Assembly: GCF_000143415.4 (NCBI RefSeq)
Contig: NW_003314408.1
Span: 108,768 to 172,767 of the forward strand
DNA: 64,000 nt
From: Selaginella moellendorffii
Taxonomy: Eukaryota; Streptophyta; Lycopodiopsida; Selaginellales; Selaginellaceae
Direction: 5' to 3'
Shown in pieces: positions 23,209-33,459 of the stretch. The notes beneath the pieces are model-generated. The model was not told the DNA's origin and made no database searches. It worked only from the letters and a program-made list of their open reading frames with translations. A program made the position numbers and the translations under genes. The stretch's first letter is position 1. The number at the start of each line of letters is the position of its first letter.

Positions 23209-23692
23209 ATGGCGGCGATGGCGGATCAAGAACTGGCGCTCTTCCTCAGCGGCAATGCCGGCATTCGCAGGGATCCGCCTCCACAGCTGCCCGGTCGCAG
23301 GGAAAATTGCGAGAATCTGCTCCGTCTTGCCGCGGTTGCATGCGCTCTGAATTCGCCGAGCCTGGCCGCCGCGATCCACCTCCACAAGAAGCGGCAGCGC
23401 GCTCCCAGGGCGAGGGATGCTACTCGCATCCAGCGGACGGCCGCCGTGGTTCTTGGGGTTCTATCGGACAGCGAGGACTTGCTCCCCACCGAGAAGATCA
23501 TCCGGGAGCTTCTCGGCAATAATCCCGACACCAGCAAGGCGCTTCGGCTGTAAATCATTCTCCCCTCTCTTCTATCAATCTTCTTCCGTTCTTGATGGAT
23601 CTCCTCGTCTTTCCAGGCTGCTGAAGCAAAAAAAGATCCAGCGTGTCGGGAGCGGCGGAAGAACATGCCCATTCCGATATTACAGCATCTAG
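23209..23692 (+). CDS. Small conserved-looking protein of unknown function
   Basis: Two exons, 23209-23549 and 23617-23692, encode 138 residues; the donor GTAAAT and acceptor TTTCCAG restore a Leu codon. The protein is basic and Leu/Arg-rich: it starts MAAMADQELALFLSGNAG, then PGRRENCENLLRLAAVACAL, HLHKKRQRAPRARDATR and KIIRELLGNNPDTSKALR, which reads like a helical DNA- or RNA-binding fold, and ends CPFRYYSI. I do not recognise a named family. The upstream in-frame extension back to 22990 lacks a good context, so I place the start at the ATG at 23209. It is convergent with the uL18-like gene. Confidence 0.65.
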
Positions 23693-24098
23693 ATCGGATC
23701 GATCGAGAGGTGGAGAGAGGTATTTTGTGATCGAGAGCGTCGATTTCTTGGATCACGGCATCACTGGTACTGTTATCTGAGGTAGAACTCCTGGATCGCT
23801 CTCAAATCTAGGGAAATTTTCACAGCATTGCTATGCAGGAATTGAGCGCTTCTTGGTCTTCGCAAAAAGGAATCCCCAATCGCGGCATCCAGGCGACGAG
23901 GACGATCAACACATCGTTGGCCATTCTCTCTCTCCATGAATCTCAAAATCATCCATCACTTCTTTCCAGAAAGCATCGGCTCTCTCCTTTACCCCCAAAT
24001 CATCACATGGCAAGATGCCCGGTCTGGGAATCTCCTGTTCTTCCTATCGATCGATCGATTCCAGGCATCCACGGGCAAATCTCCAGCGGCACTCGCGA
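23693..24098. other. Convergent 3' flanks
   Basis: These 406 bp lie between two convergent genes. No gene, RNA or repeat is visible; the region should contain both 3' UTRs. Confidence 0.4.
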
Positions 24099-24622
24099 TC
24101 ATAGCACAGCGACGCCATTCTCCTTGACAGTGTTCAGCACGATCTCAAGCTTCTCTTGCAGCCTCTCGTTCTTCCTGGGCACATACGTCACAGCGTACAC
24201 ATCCGCCTCCATTGCCCTCTCCGCGATGAGCTTGCCGATCACCTCGCAGGCGCTGGCGCTGGTGAGCGATGGCAGCGAAGCTCTCAGATCCTTGGCGTTG
24301 GTCGTCGCCACGGCCACCGTCTTGCTCGTCACGCGGTGGACGATCTTGGCGTTCACGTAGCGCGAGGAGATGTAGACATCGATCGAGAAGGGCCTCATGT
24401 ACTTCTCCGTTGCGCGCTTCCAGGATTTGCGATTCTTGCCGGGCTCGCCGGATGATTTGCCCGTCCATCCCCCGGCTTGGATGATCATCGACGATCGCTG
24501 GAAATCCAGAGAAATCTCGATTCAGGCAAGATATTTCATCGATCTCTCACCTTGTGCTTGGTTCTTGGCAGGAATAGCTCCTGGTAGAGAGGATTCGAGG
24601 GAAATGCTTGAGACAACAGCAT
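24099..24622 (-). CDS. Ribosomal protein uL18-like (L18p/L5e family), organellar type
   Basis: Two exons, 24622-24551 (MLLSQAFPSNPLYQELF...) and 24497-24099, give 156 residues. The uL18 core runs from RPFSIDVYISSRYVNAKIVH through KTVAVATTNAKDLR and SACEVIGKLIAERAMEADV to a C terminus with VLNTVKENGVAVL, the strand-helix-strand pattern of bacterial-type L18, which binds 5S rRNA. Plants carry several nuclear-encoded divergent copies annotated as Ribosomal L18p/L5e family proteins; this resembles those rather than the canonical plastid bL18. The short N-terminal extension may be a mitochondrial or plastid presequence. A telo-box, common in ribosomal-protein promoters, lies immediately upstream (24634-24641). 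Confidence 0.85.
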
Positions 24623-24633
24623 TGCTCCTCAGA

Positions 24634-24641
24634 GTTTAGGG
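24634..24641. promoter_or_regulatory. Telo-box in a 38-bp bidirectional promoter
   Basis: GTTTAGGG (CCCTAAAC on the other strand) matches the plant telo-box found in promoters of translation-related genes. It lies in the 38 bp between the divergent start codons of the uL18-like gene (24622) and the CofE-like gene (24661). An AAAGCCC element follows at 24650-24656. Confidence 0.6.
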
Positions 24642-24660
24642 CTCTACCTAAAAGCCCGCC

Positions 24661-26665
24661 ATGGCGTCTCTGGGATTGGCGGGAGCGCCCGCCGCGGCGG
24701 AGTGTACGTATGGAGGGCGCAATGCGCAGTGGCTCTCGCAGGAGCTCCCTCGTCTTCTCTCAATGCAGGTATGGATCGATCTGTCACACGTATTGTTTTG
24801 TGATTTCTCTCGCAGAGAAATCTTCCTGGCAATGGTCTTGTTCTTAGCCGTGGATCGTGGTCTTGGGATTGTCACGAGGCTTGCCACTATCAGTTTCGAG
24901 GGGTTATGAGGTCACTGGCTAGCATTTTTCTCTCTTGGTTTGTATTGTTTTGGTTTATTTCCTCGAAGGTTTTCTAACATGACGAGACGCCATGAGCTCT
25001 TCATTGCCGAGACCCAAGGGAAGCTCCAGCTCCTCTCGCGAGGCTCAGTCGAGTCGATCAAAACGAAGCTCAAGGTTCGCATTGTTTTGATAAATCTCAA
25101 CTTCTATTCTGTAGCTTTTCATGGCAGATTCTTTCCAGACATCCAGGAAACAAGCCAGAGGCAAGGAACGATCGCTACTGGCCTGCTTACATTACTAGAG
25201 CTGGAGAAAGCACGTCGATAGAGGTGTGTGTGTGTAACGTTTTTCGTGATTTCTCTCAGGTACTGAATTCGTTCATGAATAAATAGGTGGTGGTCGATGT
25301 CGAATCGCACAGTCCTTTGCTCCTCTCGGATTTGCAGGCACGTACCTTTGACGTTCATTGTTGTAAGCTGATGAAACAATATGCAGGCTGTTTGCGTCGA
25401 GATGGAGTATGTTTGTTATGGTCCTCATGGACGGACAAATCATTCTCAACACGTCGTTCTTCCAACGCACTACCCCGATTCGCCTTCCAAGGCTTCGTAA
25501 GCAAGCTCCGAGTCTCATCACAGTTTTCTAATCTACTTTTGCTTTTAAGGGAGGCGTTGAAGATACAGCCGATCTACACACATCTTCTGTGCCATCTAGA
25601 TGATCCTCTGGAGGTTCTTAAAAGGTGAGATACCTTTGACATGGTTAGTTTTTCTTTTCTTTTTTTCCCCCTGATCATGTACGCTGCAAAAGAAAAGATA
25701 CGCGCTTCCATACGTCAAGCCGGGCGATGTCATTGCCATAGGAGAGACGCCACTTGCCATAATGCAAGGTAACTGTATGGAAAATAACGAGCTGACATCC
25801 TTTCAGGGCGTTACCGTCATCCTACAAGCTTGCAACCAGGCCTTCTTGCAAAGCTGGTGTGTCGTCTCTTCCATCCAACATCGTCCCTCGCTACCGCATG
25901 TGGTATGCAGGTAAATAAGCTTTCCTTTCCTAGTACATTACGCTTATTTCGGATAATCATAGGCTTTGATTGACATATCTGGGAAGCTCAGGATTGTCTT
26001 TGCGGTCGTCATTGCAGTTATTGCAAGGTAAGCAAAAATCGAATCATTCTTGACGATATTACGCGTTGCAGAACATTCGTAGACTATTTGGGCAGCGAGG
26101 CATGTTCTACCGACTAGCCGGGCCACAGGTACGACTCTGTGATTTTCATGCATGTTACTTCAGATTTTATTTTGCAGGCTAGGCTGATCGATGATGTTAC
26201 CGGAACTCTCCCACCTTACGATCAATTCATAACACTTGGGCCGGTACAGTTTTTGCGAGATATTTTCTTCTCAAGATTTCTTCTTTGACCCTGTTTTCCT
26301 GAAGGTTCACACTAAAGCCACCGTGGATGCTCTCAAAGCTAAAACAGGTAATCGTGTGAGATGGATTGTCTAGCATTGTCTAGCTTACCTTCGCAGGATG
26401 TGAAGTGGCTGTCGTGGACGTGAACGATTTGAAGAAAGTCCAAATACTAGCCGTATGTAAATGGATGCTTGGCTTTGTTTTGGAGACCGACCCAACCTCA
26501 TCGTGTGTAGGCATCCGACGGTGTGGACCACGACACATTATCGCAAGCTTTGATCAACAATCCTGCTGGTGAGCTGAAAGATGGTTGCTCTTCGTTCACT
26601 GACTAATTGAAACGTTTGCAGGGAATTCGGATGAGCAGACACCCATTGTGATTGTCAGAGCATAA
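24661..26665 (+). CDS. Plastid protein with CofE (F420-0:gamma-glutamyl ligase-like) domain
   Basis: Sixteen small exons rebuild to 397 residues with consistent phases: 24661-24768, 24816-24910, 24969-25074, 25128-25223, 25287-25337, 25387-25496, 25550-25624, 25698-25768, 25807-25910, 25963-26027, 26083-26128, 26178-26243, 26305-26347, 26397-26452, 26511-26568, 26622-26665. Intron 5 needs a GC donor. Blocks [96 protein letters not shown] and [17 protein letters not shown] match cyanobacterial proteins annotated as F420-0:gamma-glutamyl ligase. The strictly conserved IDD-GT and DVND acids are kept. One hydrophobic helix ([11 protein letters not shown]) may anchor it. Plants are not known to make F420, so the substrate is unknown; plastid location is inferred from the cyanobacterial affinity. 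Confidence 0.82.
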
Positions 26666-26761
26666 AACGCCGAAACACCGAACACCGGAAACAAGTATAG
26701 AACAACGATCAGATTCTTTGTAAGGAGCAAAGACTGAACTTTGGCTCGCATATCATCCGGG
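26529..26761. repeat. Left copy of a flanking duplication (CofE-like 3' end / SFSWAP tail)
   Basis: This stretch covers the last exons of the CofE-like gene plus about 95 bp downstream. It is similar to 38638-38827: 27 identical bases beginning ATGGTTGCTCTTCGTTCACT (26581 and 38674), then GATGAGCAG, TAAGGAGC and CTTTGGCTCG[CA]ATATCATCCGG in the same order and orientation. On the minus strand its right end still encodes PDDMRAKVQSLL, a remnant of the SFSWAP C terminus (PDDIRAKVRAML). Beyond 26761 the similarity stops. Confidence 0.8.
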
Positions 26762-26777
26762 CTGCTGCGGATTCTCC

Positions 26778-28260
26778 GTGAACAAAGGTTCTAAAACGAA
26801 AGCCCTTTTTAGTAGAATGGTGCGCTGCGGCGACGATGTTCTCGCCTTGAGCTTCCACGGTTCGGCCATGGAAATGTTCGATCGAGTCGAAGCAAGGTTT
26901 GGCCAAAGGAAAGATCCGCACCTGGTCGACGTGAATGGAATTATCTATACGAGCACTCCCTGAGGGCGATTACAGTTACGCGCTCCCCCCAGGTTTGTAC
27001 ATCTAGATTACTTACTCCCTCCTGAGCCATGCCCTCTTTTCTGTTCAGATGTGTTACGTGATCCGCAATTTGGCAAACTGGGGCGGCTTTCAAAACAGGA
27101 TTATGGCCTCGTCAAGGAGGAGCAGTCAGGAAACAATCCCGAGGTTCTCAACTTCCGGCCCGCATTGGCTGCGCCTCCGTTGCCTTTACAGCTTGTTCCC
27201 GTGTTTGGAACCTTTCTGGACAGTGTAAGCACGGTCGCTGCATCCGCGTTATGATGATGACGAGTTCGAAATGACTAGTGCGCTGCGGAGGTAGTGGAAG
27301 GAGTACCTTGGGCTGCATTTGGAAGATGAGTGAAGAGAACAAGCATAGACTTGGGTATTCGGGAAGAGCGAGGCTCTTCTGGTACTCACAAAACTGCAGC
27401 GGGGCATGTCACTGGCGAAGACGGAGCCGCAGTCACACCCATTACTCAATTACAAGCTCTACTATAGCACTTGCCGGGAGGAGAGCCTGATACATGCTTC
27501 CCGGTACTCATCCTCGAGCGTGTTGGACAGCTGCTTCAGGTTGGTGCTGCTGTAGCTCTGCAAGGCCACCAGCCACTGGCATTGCTCCTTCCCGCAGCGA
27601 TTCATAGTCATGATCAGGGTGCACGGTGCTGTTGTTTGTGTGGCGGTGAAGCAGACGGCTCTCGGGCTGCGGGAGTATTACCAGCGCTTTATGAATTCTG
27701 GGACGACAGTGGAACAAATGCACCCAGATAAGCGAGTCTATCTTGTCAAGCAATGCGAGGACTGCAGTGTTCAGCTGTACGGATATGCAGTCCACAAAGC
27801 GTGGGTGGGTCGACGCGGGCTACGCACCCCCGATATATGGTGAACCTCGAGAGGTGCCGCGTGGCTGGCTAGCGGTGGTAATGGGGCACCTGGATGCTGA
27901 GGAATGCTGCCAGCTTCTTTACTGCCACAGCGATGCGGAAAATCTCCGGGGCAAGGTGGTGGAGTGTCTAAAGGCTGCTCACCAGGTGAAAGTTGTTGAG
28001 ACAAGCAGCGGGGAGGCTACGTGTGGCGTGCATGGCGACATGCGTGACAACAATGTTGTGGAAAGGTGGAGGTGAAGTTCATTGACTGAGGAAGGATTGC
28101 CAAGGGCACTGTATCCAGCGTTTATAAAACAACAAGATCAACTGGGCAGACGGAGTTGGAGCCAACAGGCCACCTCTTGTGATGCAGGCAAGGCGATTCT
28201 TCCATTCTTTCCGTAAGTCTCGATGAGCTTGTTGGAGTCCAAGGTATCGATGGCCGTACG
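26778..28260 (+). pseudogene. Broken gene with a protein-kinase-like C-terminal domain
   Basis: Several plus-strand frames join into one decayed gene. The N-terminal part includes MFDRVEARFGQRKDPHL and, after a possible intron at 26993-27048, DVLRDPQFGKLGRLSKQDYG and APPLPLQLVPVFGTFLDS. The C-terminal part reads REYYQRFMNSGTTVEQM, VYLVKQCEDCSVQLYGYAVH (possible ATP-binding Lys), then after a frameshift near 27800 GYAPPIYGEPREVPRGWLAV and the catalytic-loop-like HGDMRDNNV at about 28035-28061. A stop (VKFID*) and more frame breaks follow to about 28260. The HGD-x(2)-DNN pattern and the preceding VPxGW-VVMxxL resemble atypical kinase-like proteins. The family is not named with confidence. Codon-like composition but multiple breaks argue for a pseudogene; an unusual multi-intron gene is less likely. 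Confidence 0.55.
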
Positions 28261-28379
28261 GGAAGGTCCATTACAGTCCTCGTACGGAGCCGACCTTTGC
28301 GCGTAGGTGACGTGAACGAGTATTTCATATTAGCACGACATGCAAACGAATAGATGCGAATATGTGCCGCCTGTTGACT

Positions 28380-28387
28380 TATATAAA
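28380..28387 (+). promoter_or_regulatory. TATA box of the purple acid phosphatase gene
   Basis: TATATAAA lies 40-47 bp upstream of the first ATG of the phosphatase frame (28427). This spacing would put the transcription start near 28410 and leave a very short leader. Confidence 0.55.
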
Positions 28388-28426
28388 GTTCCATCGCAGG
28401 CGCGCTGCGAAGGCCCGCGGGCGTGG

Positions 28427-30313
28427 ATGGCGATCAATGCTCTCGCCTCAGGTATGGCACATTCTCTAGCGCCGATCAGTGCGGCATTGCAGCGATCGAT
28501 TCTTGAGCTATGCTTTGCAGGGCTGCCGCTGCTGCTTCTCACGCTCATCCTCCAGCTCCAGCTCCAATGCGGCTCTTCGGGAATCACAAGCCCTTACCGG
28601 CGGAGGCTCCAAGCCTCGGAGGATTTGCCCGTCGACAGCGAGTTTCTGCGACCTCCTGATCTAGCAGGCTGTGGAAATGCGCCAGAACAGGTTTTCTTTG
28701 CGATAACTCCTCGGTTTGATTAGAACTTTGTGTTCCAGGTCCACATAACGCAAGGGAGTGTTACTGCGGATTCCATGATCGTTTCCTGGGTTACTCCGTC
28801 ACAACCTGGATCGTTGGCTGTAAGTTTTGGAAACGAGACAGCAAAGTACTCGAGGACGGCGACTGGAAACATCACAACATATAAATACGCGAACTACACA
28901 TCTGGCTACATCCACCATGTGAAGCTCACTAATCTCGAGGTGTGTTTGATATGATCTACAGTTTTCTGGCCGACTCACTGTTGTGTCCTTGTTTTTGGTT
29001 CTTGCTTCCTTGTCCAAAGTATGCTACGAAGTATTACTACAGACTCGGCGATGGAGAATGCGCTCGACAATTCTGGTTCGTCACTGCACCGAAATCTGGC
29101 CCCGACGTTGCGTACACATTTGGCGTCATAGGTTTGTGTCTATTATATCCTTTCGAAACCGACAATTGCTTCTGTCGCAGGAGATCTCGGACAGACGTAT
29201 GACTCCCTCAACACCTTTCAGCACTACTTAAACAGCAGCGGACAGACTCTTCTTTACGTCGGAGACCTCTCATACGCCGATCATTATCCCTTGGACGACA
29301 ATAATCGTTGGGACACTTGGGGTCGATTGGTGGAGCCGAGCACCGCGTATCAACCTTGGATCTGGACGGCGGGAAACCACGAGCTAGACTACCGTCCAGC
29401 AATCGTAAGCTAGTGCGCATTCTAGACTCTACCAGGTTATATAGCTTACAAGTTTCCGGCGGTGCTAACTTCTTCCAGAGCGAGGTGATACCATTCAAGC
29501 CGTATCTTCATCGCTATCAAACACCCCATCGTTCATCAAAGAGTACATCGCAGCTCTGGTATTCGATCAACAGGGCGTCAGCGCACATCATCGTGCTGTC
29601 TTCATACTCCGCATATGGTTTGCGAATGGCTTGCTAACTAATGTTTCTTATAAGCAACGGTCGTGCAGGGAAATATACCCCGCAGTGGGCATGGCTGCAG
29701 AATGACCTCCAGAATATAAACAGGAAGGAAACCCCGTGGGTGATTGTTTTGATGCATTCCCCGTGGTACAACAGTAACACCCATCACTACATGGAGGGCG
29801 AAACGATGCGTGTGCAATTCGAAGCATGGTTTGTGCAATACAGAGTCGACATTGTGTTTGCCGGGCACGTTCATGCATACGAACGGAGTGTAAGTTTTGT
29901 TCTCTCTTTTCTTCCTTTTGCTAGCTTTCTTTTCTTAATGCTTTTGTGACCACAGCACCGCGTCTCTAATATCGAGTACAACGTTGTCAACGGCCAATGC
30001 TCTCCATCCCGCAACGAGTCTGCGCCTGTCTACATAACAGTCGGCGATGGAGGAAACATAGAAGGGCTCGCTGGAAAGTAGGTGGTTTTTTCTTAGTCTT
30101 CTCTTTCCGGCCCTGTGAGATTTATACGGACATTTTCCCAGCTTCATGCAACCGCAGCCAAACTACTCGGCATATCGCGAGGCGAGTTTTGGTCACGCAA
30201 TGCTCGAGATCAAAAACAGGACGCATGCTTTCTACTATTGGCACCGTAACCAGGACGGAGAGGCTGTAAAAAGCGATTCGACTTGGCTCACAAACAGGTA
30301 CTTTGAATTTTGA
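28427..30313 (+). CDS. Purple acid phosphatase (metallophosphoesterase), secreted
   Basis: Eight exons (28427-28690, 28739-28939, 29020-29131, 29181-29404, 29479-29617, 29669-29889, 29956-30077, 30142-30313) encode 484 residues. I start at 28427, the first ATG after a TATA box at 28380; the next ATG at 28454 is possible. A hydrophobic signal segment ([20 protein letters not shown]) leads to the N-terminal fibronectin-like domain ([20 protein letters not shown]). All metal-ligand blocks are present: GDLG (Asp194), GDLSYADHY (Asp221, Tyr224), GNHE (Asn258, His259), a [11 protein letters not shown]is, and GHVHAYER (His380, His382). These enzymes are extracellular or vacuolar Fe-Zn/Mn hydrolases of phosphate esters, usually induced by phosphate starvation. 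Several NxS/T glycosylation sites occur. The gene is intact although it lies in the repeat-bounded block between 26.7 and 38.6 kb. Confidence 0.95.
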
Positions 30314-30695
30314 AGCTTCATCCAAAGAAAAACTGCATTGTTGCATGTAAGTGTAAAGCCTGGATAGTAGGACAAAAATTAGAGAAACAAATGTTCAGTT
30401 TCGCCCACGTGTGATTACAGGCATAATCATGTGAAAGAAGAGCGGTCTTTGCCAAGAAGAAGGCTGCCACTTTGAAGAAAGGAGAGGGACTTTTTTGTTC
30501 GTTCAAGAGAACTGCAACTCTTTTTTCCAGAAATTTCCTATTACTAACTCTCAGAGTGAGGTTATTGAGGGATTCCATGCAAGCAAAAGATCTCTTTGGA
30601 CACCAACTGAATTACTTCCCGGTTTTGCAGCTTGTCTTCAAACACCAGTTCTTTGTTTCAGATACATTTAAAATTACATCGAACATCCTCCCATT

Positions 30696-30970
30696 AACCT
30701 CCCAAATGGAGGGAGACCAAGACCATCCGCTCTTCTTCCTAATTCCTAATAGCACGCCAAAAAAAGATTGCAATAACTTCATCATATTGGTTCTGCTTAA
30801 GTTTCAGAGTTTGTAGACCGAGTTTGAAGGCAATTTCCTCCAATACTTATGAGAAACTAAAAATATGAAAGTGTATGGGCAACTTACAATTTCACTTAGC
30901 AATTGATATTTGGCAATCCAAGTGACAGCAATGTAGGTCACAGGAATTCTAACCTCCCACGTGGAGGGAG
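30696..30970. repeat. Two copies of a CCTCC-loop-GGAGG hairpin, 255 bp apart
   Basis: AACCTCCCAAATGGAGGGAG at 30696 and AACCTCCCACGTGGAGGGAG at 30951 are nearly identical short palindromes. They might be ends or internal parts of a decayed small DNA element. Nothing else links them. Confidence 0.4.
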
Positions 30971-31643
30971 TCGCCCAATTGTCACCCCTCAAATTGGCAT
31001 TTTATGAAATAAATCATCATTAAATAAAGCATTTAATCTCTGCCTGGAATTTTTGTTTACCTTGTGCTTCAGTGTTTTTAGAGGGACTCACCACACACCT
31101 GGCCACATGGCAGAATATCACTAGTGACATAAGCCAATAAGGCTAAGTTCAGTGATAGATAAAGAGATCTATAGACCAAGATTTTTGGAAAGGAGTATCC
31201 TACTACATGTCAAAAGGGAGCTCAACTCTTGGAAGGCTAGAAGACAGTTCTTGGGAGGAAATCCAAGTAGTGCACTTAAATAGAAATCAATGAGGAAAAA
31301 TGAGATAAAGAATAGGATTTCAGTCAACCTTCAATGGACCTATAAGAGGTGCTACAACACCATCATTAACAACAACCACATTAAAAACTAGGCAATCAGG
31401 AAGTTAAGGGCCTCCAAAGCTTTCTAGGAGCCACCAAACATGCCTCAAATGACCACAAAGGGGAAAAATTCTAGAATTAAGGATTGGCATCCTAATAAGA
31501 GGAGTTGCCATATGATGATTTCACATCTTTCAATATAAGGCTGGAGTGAATCACACAAGAAGAGGGTTTGGATTTTAGTTTTCTTTTAGTAAATGAGGTC
31601 GAGGACAAGGCAACTTCATACCACAATGAAAAGTTCCTTAAAG

Positions 31644-31735
31644 TGGAAATGATAATGGGAGGATTTTAGGTAAAGTTGGATGGGATATGGATTTGGAGGA
31701 AGATACCTATAGACCTTTGTAATCTAGTAGCCCCT
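31644..31735. repeat. Dispersed repeat, copy 1
   Basis: GGAGGATTTTAGGTAAAG, then TTGGATGGGA and GACCTTTGTAATCTAG followed by AGCCCCT, recur in the same order at 63330-63396. The two copies lie in separate AT-rich blocks 32 kb apart, so they belong to one interspersed repeat family, probably a retroelement flank. Confidence 0.7.
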
Positions 31736-33039
31736 ATTCCATCCAAATCCTGAGTATTTTTATGCACAAGCAAGCTGTTGACTAGAGCCATTTCTTGTCC
31801 AGTGCCTAAGTGCTCATTTGAGATTTTACAAAGGAATGCCAACCAGAAAATAGTTCATATGGTGCTTTGGTCTTACCATTATATTGTAGCTTGTCACTTT
31901 TGTCAACTTGGGCAGCTTTGCATTGAGAAAGGTTAAGTAATTTACACAATTTGATTGCATCATTAGATATGGGTGGTAAATTAAGATGTAGAGAAGACAA
32001 TACATAATACTTATTACAAATCCTATGAATTCTTTGTTATGCCATTTAGTCTATATAATGCCTTGGCTACATGATGGATAAAATATTTAGAGAGCGATTA
32101 ATTTTTCTATTTTACTTTATCACATTTTTTACCTCTCACTCAAATTCTATTCCCGACTTGGGGACTTGTTAGCTCCGTGAATGGCCTCTATGCCCTTTTA
32201 ACTTTGCACTTGGTCCAAGTGCTCTATATATCCAATACCACTATAGATACACAAAGGTACTATTGACATATTTGCCCATTATGCTAAGGCAATGTTCATT
32301 CACGTTTGCCTCATTAGTAGTTTAGTGCCATAGTTCTATCTTTCAAAGATTGGGCCATCTGTTTGTGAGTGGTCTTCCCAAGACCACACATTAGCATCTT
32401 TAGAATGATTGAAGACATGGGGAATAACCTTCCCTAATATCCTTTTTTTAGTCCTCACCAAATCCCTCTCCGTCCATGATTGTCATTACCATTTGATCAA
32501 GGCATAAAGGCTCGACCACTACACCACATGACCATATCATTGGTCACTATACAAAAGGATTGTTTTTCTTCCTTTCCACAATCCAGGGCTTTAAGACGAT
32601 ATTTTATAACACTGTAACTTTATGTGAGCCTCGTGAGTACTCTTCCCACCTTTCACCTTTGGGTGCCCTAGCCATGTGGTTAGAGTGAAGTTCCAATGAA
32701 CCACACTAGGTATCTAAGTAGGTAATGCTACCCACACTTAGATTGGAAGCATTTACCATTTAATTTCTCAGAAGAGCTAAAATTAATTTTTAAACACTTC
32801 ACTAAATTATTCCATTTATTCGTCCATGTTCACTCTAGCCTTGGATTTCTCAATAGTTATATCATCACCCACCACATGGGTATAACTTTCCTTAATCACA
32901 CTAGCCTTTCCTCACAAAATTAGTTTCACTGGAGTCCTCCCCCTACTATCCTTTTAAAGCTCATCAAACCCCTTAGGGTCTAGGAGACAATCGCTTTGGG
33001 CTTTCACCTTCGGACTCGGACTTGGTTTTGGTTGCGATC

Positions 33040-33345
33040 CCAATCCTAGTCTCGGTCCCCATTTCGAACTCCATCTCGGACTTCTTCTTGGACTCCATCT
33101 TGGATTTCATCTTGGACTCCATCTCAAACTCCATCTTATACTCCATCTCGAATTCCTTTTTAGACTCTTTCTCAACTCCATCTCAAACTCTATCTCAGAC
33201 TTTTTATTAGACTCCATCTCGGATTCCATCTTAGACTCCTTAAATTCCATCTCAAATTCCATCTCAGACTCCTTCTCAGACTCCTTCTTAGACTCCATCT
33301 TGGACTCCATCTTAGCCTCTTTCTCAGACTCCTTCTCGAAGTTAG
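33040..33345. repeat. GACTCCATCTCG-type low-complexity tandem repeat
   Basis: About 300 bp consist of imperfect 12- to 18-bp units of the form GACTCCATCTCGGACTCC. On the minus strand they would encode a monotonous Met-Glu-Ser-Lys/Glu peptide (33310-33107), which I regard as a by-product of the repeat. Confidence 0.75.
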
Positions 33346-33459
33346 TCCTAACACTTTCTCATATCACGACACTTGCCATGTGCTAGTCCCTTTTGTGTCC
33401 TTTTCCATAGACTTGTTCACTCTACTTTGGGGCATAGAGATTTGTGTCTCACAATTATT

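Larger units (their letters stand above)
30314..33459. other. AT-rich gene-poor DNA
   Basis: About 3.1 kb with a clear drop in GC after the phosphatase gene and no convincing coding region; all frames are short. It contains the dispersed repeat at 31644-31735, paired short hairpins at 30696-30715 and 30951-30970, and the low-complexity tract at 33040-33345. The look is of old transposable-element debris. No complete element or terminal repeat was found. Confidence 0.55.

Noticed and set aside
31806..32000. Possible copia-type integrase fragment (NGKTKAPYELF)
   Set aside because: The short KAPYELF resemblance is not supported by the following residues; too weak to call.
33107..33310. Met-Glu-Ser-Lys-rich minus-strand frame
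   Set aside because: Direct translation of the GACTCCATCTCG tandem repeat; no start context or conservation.
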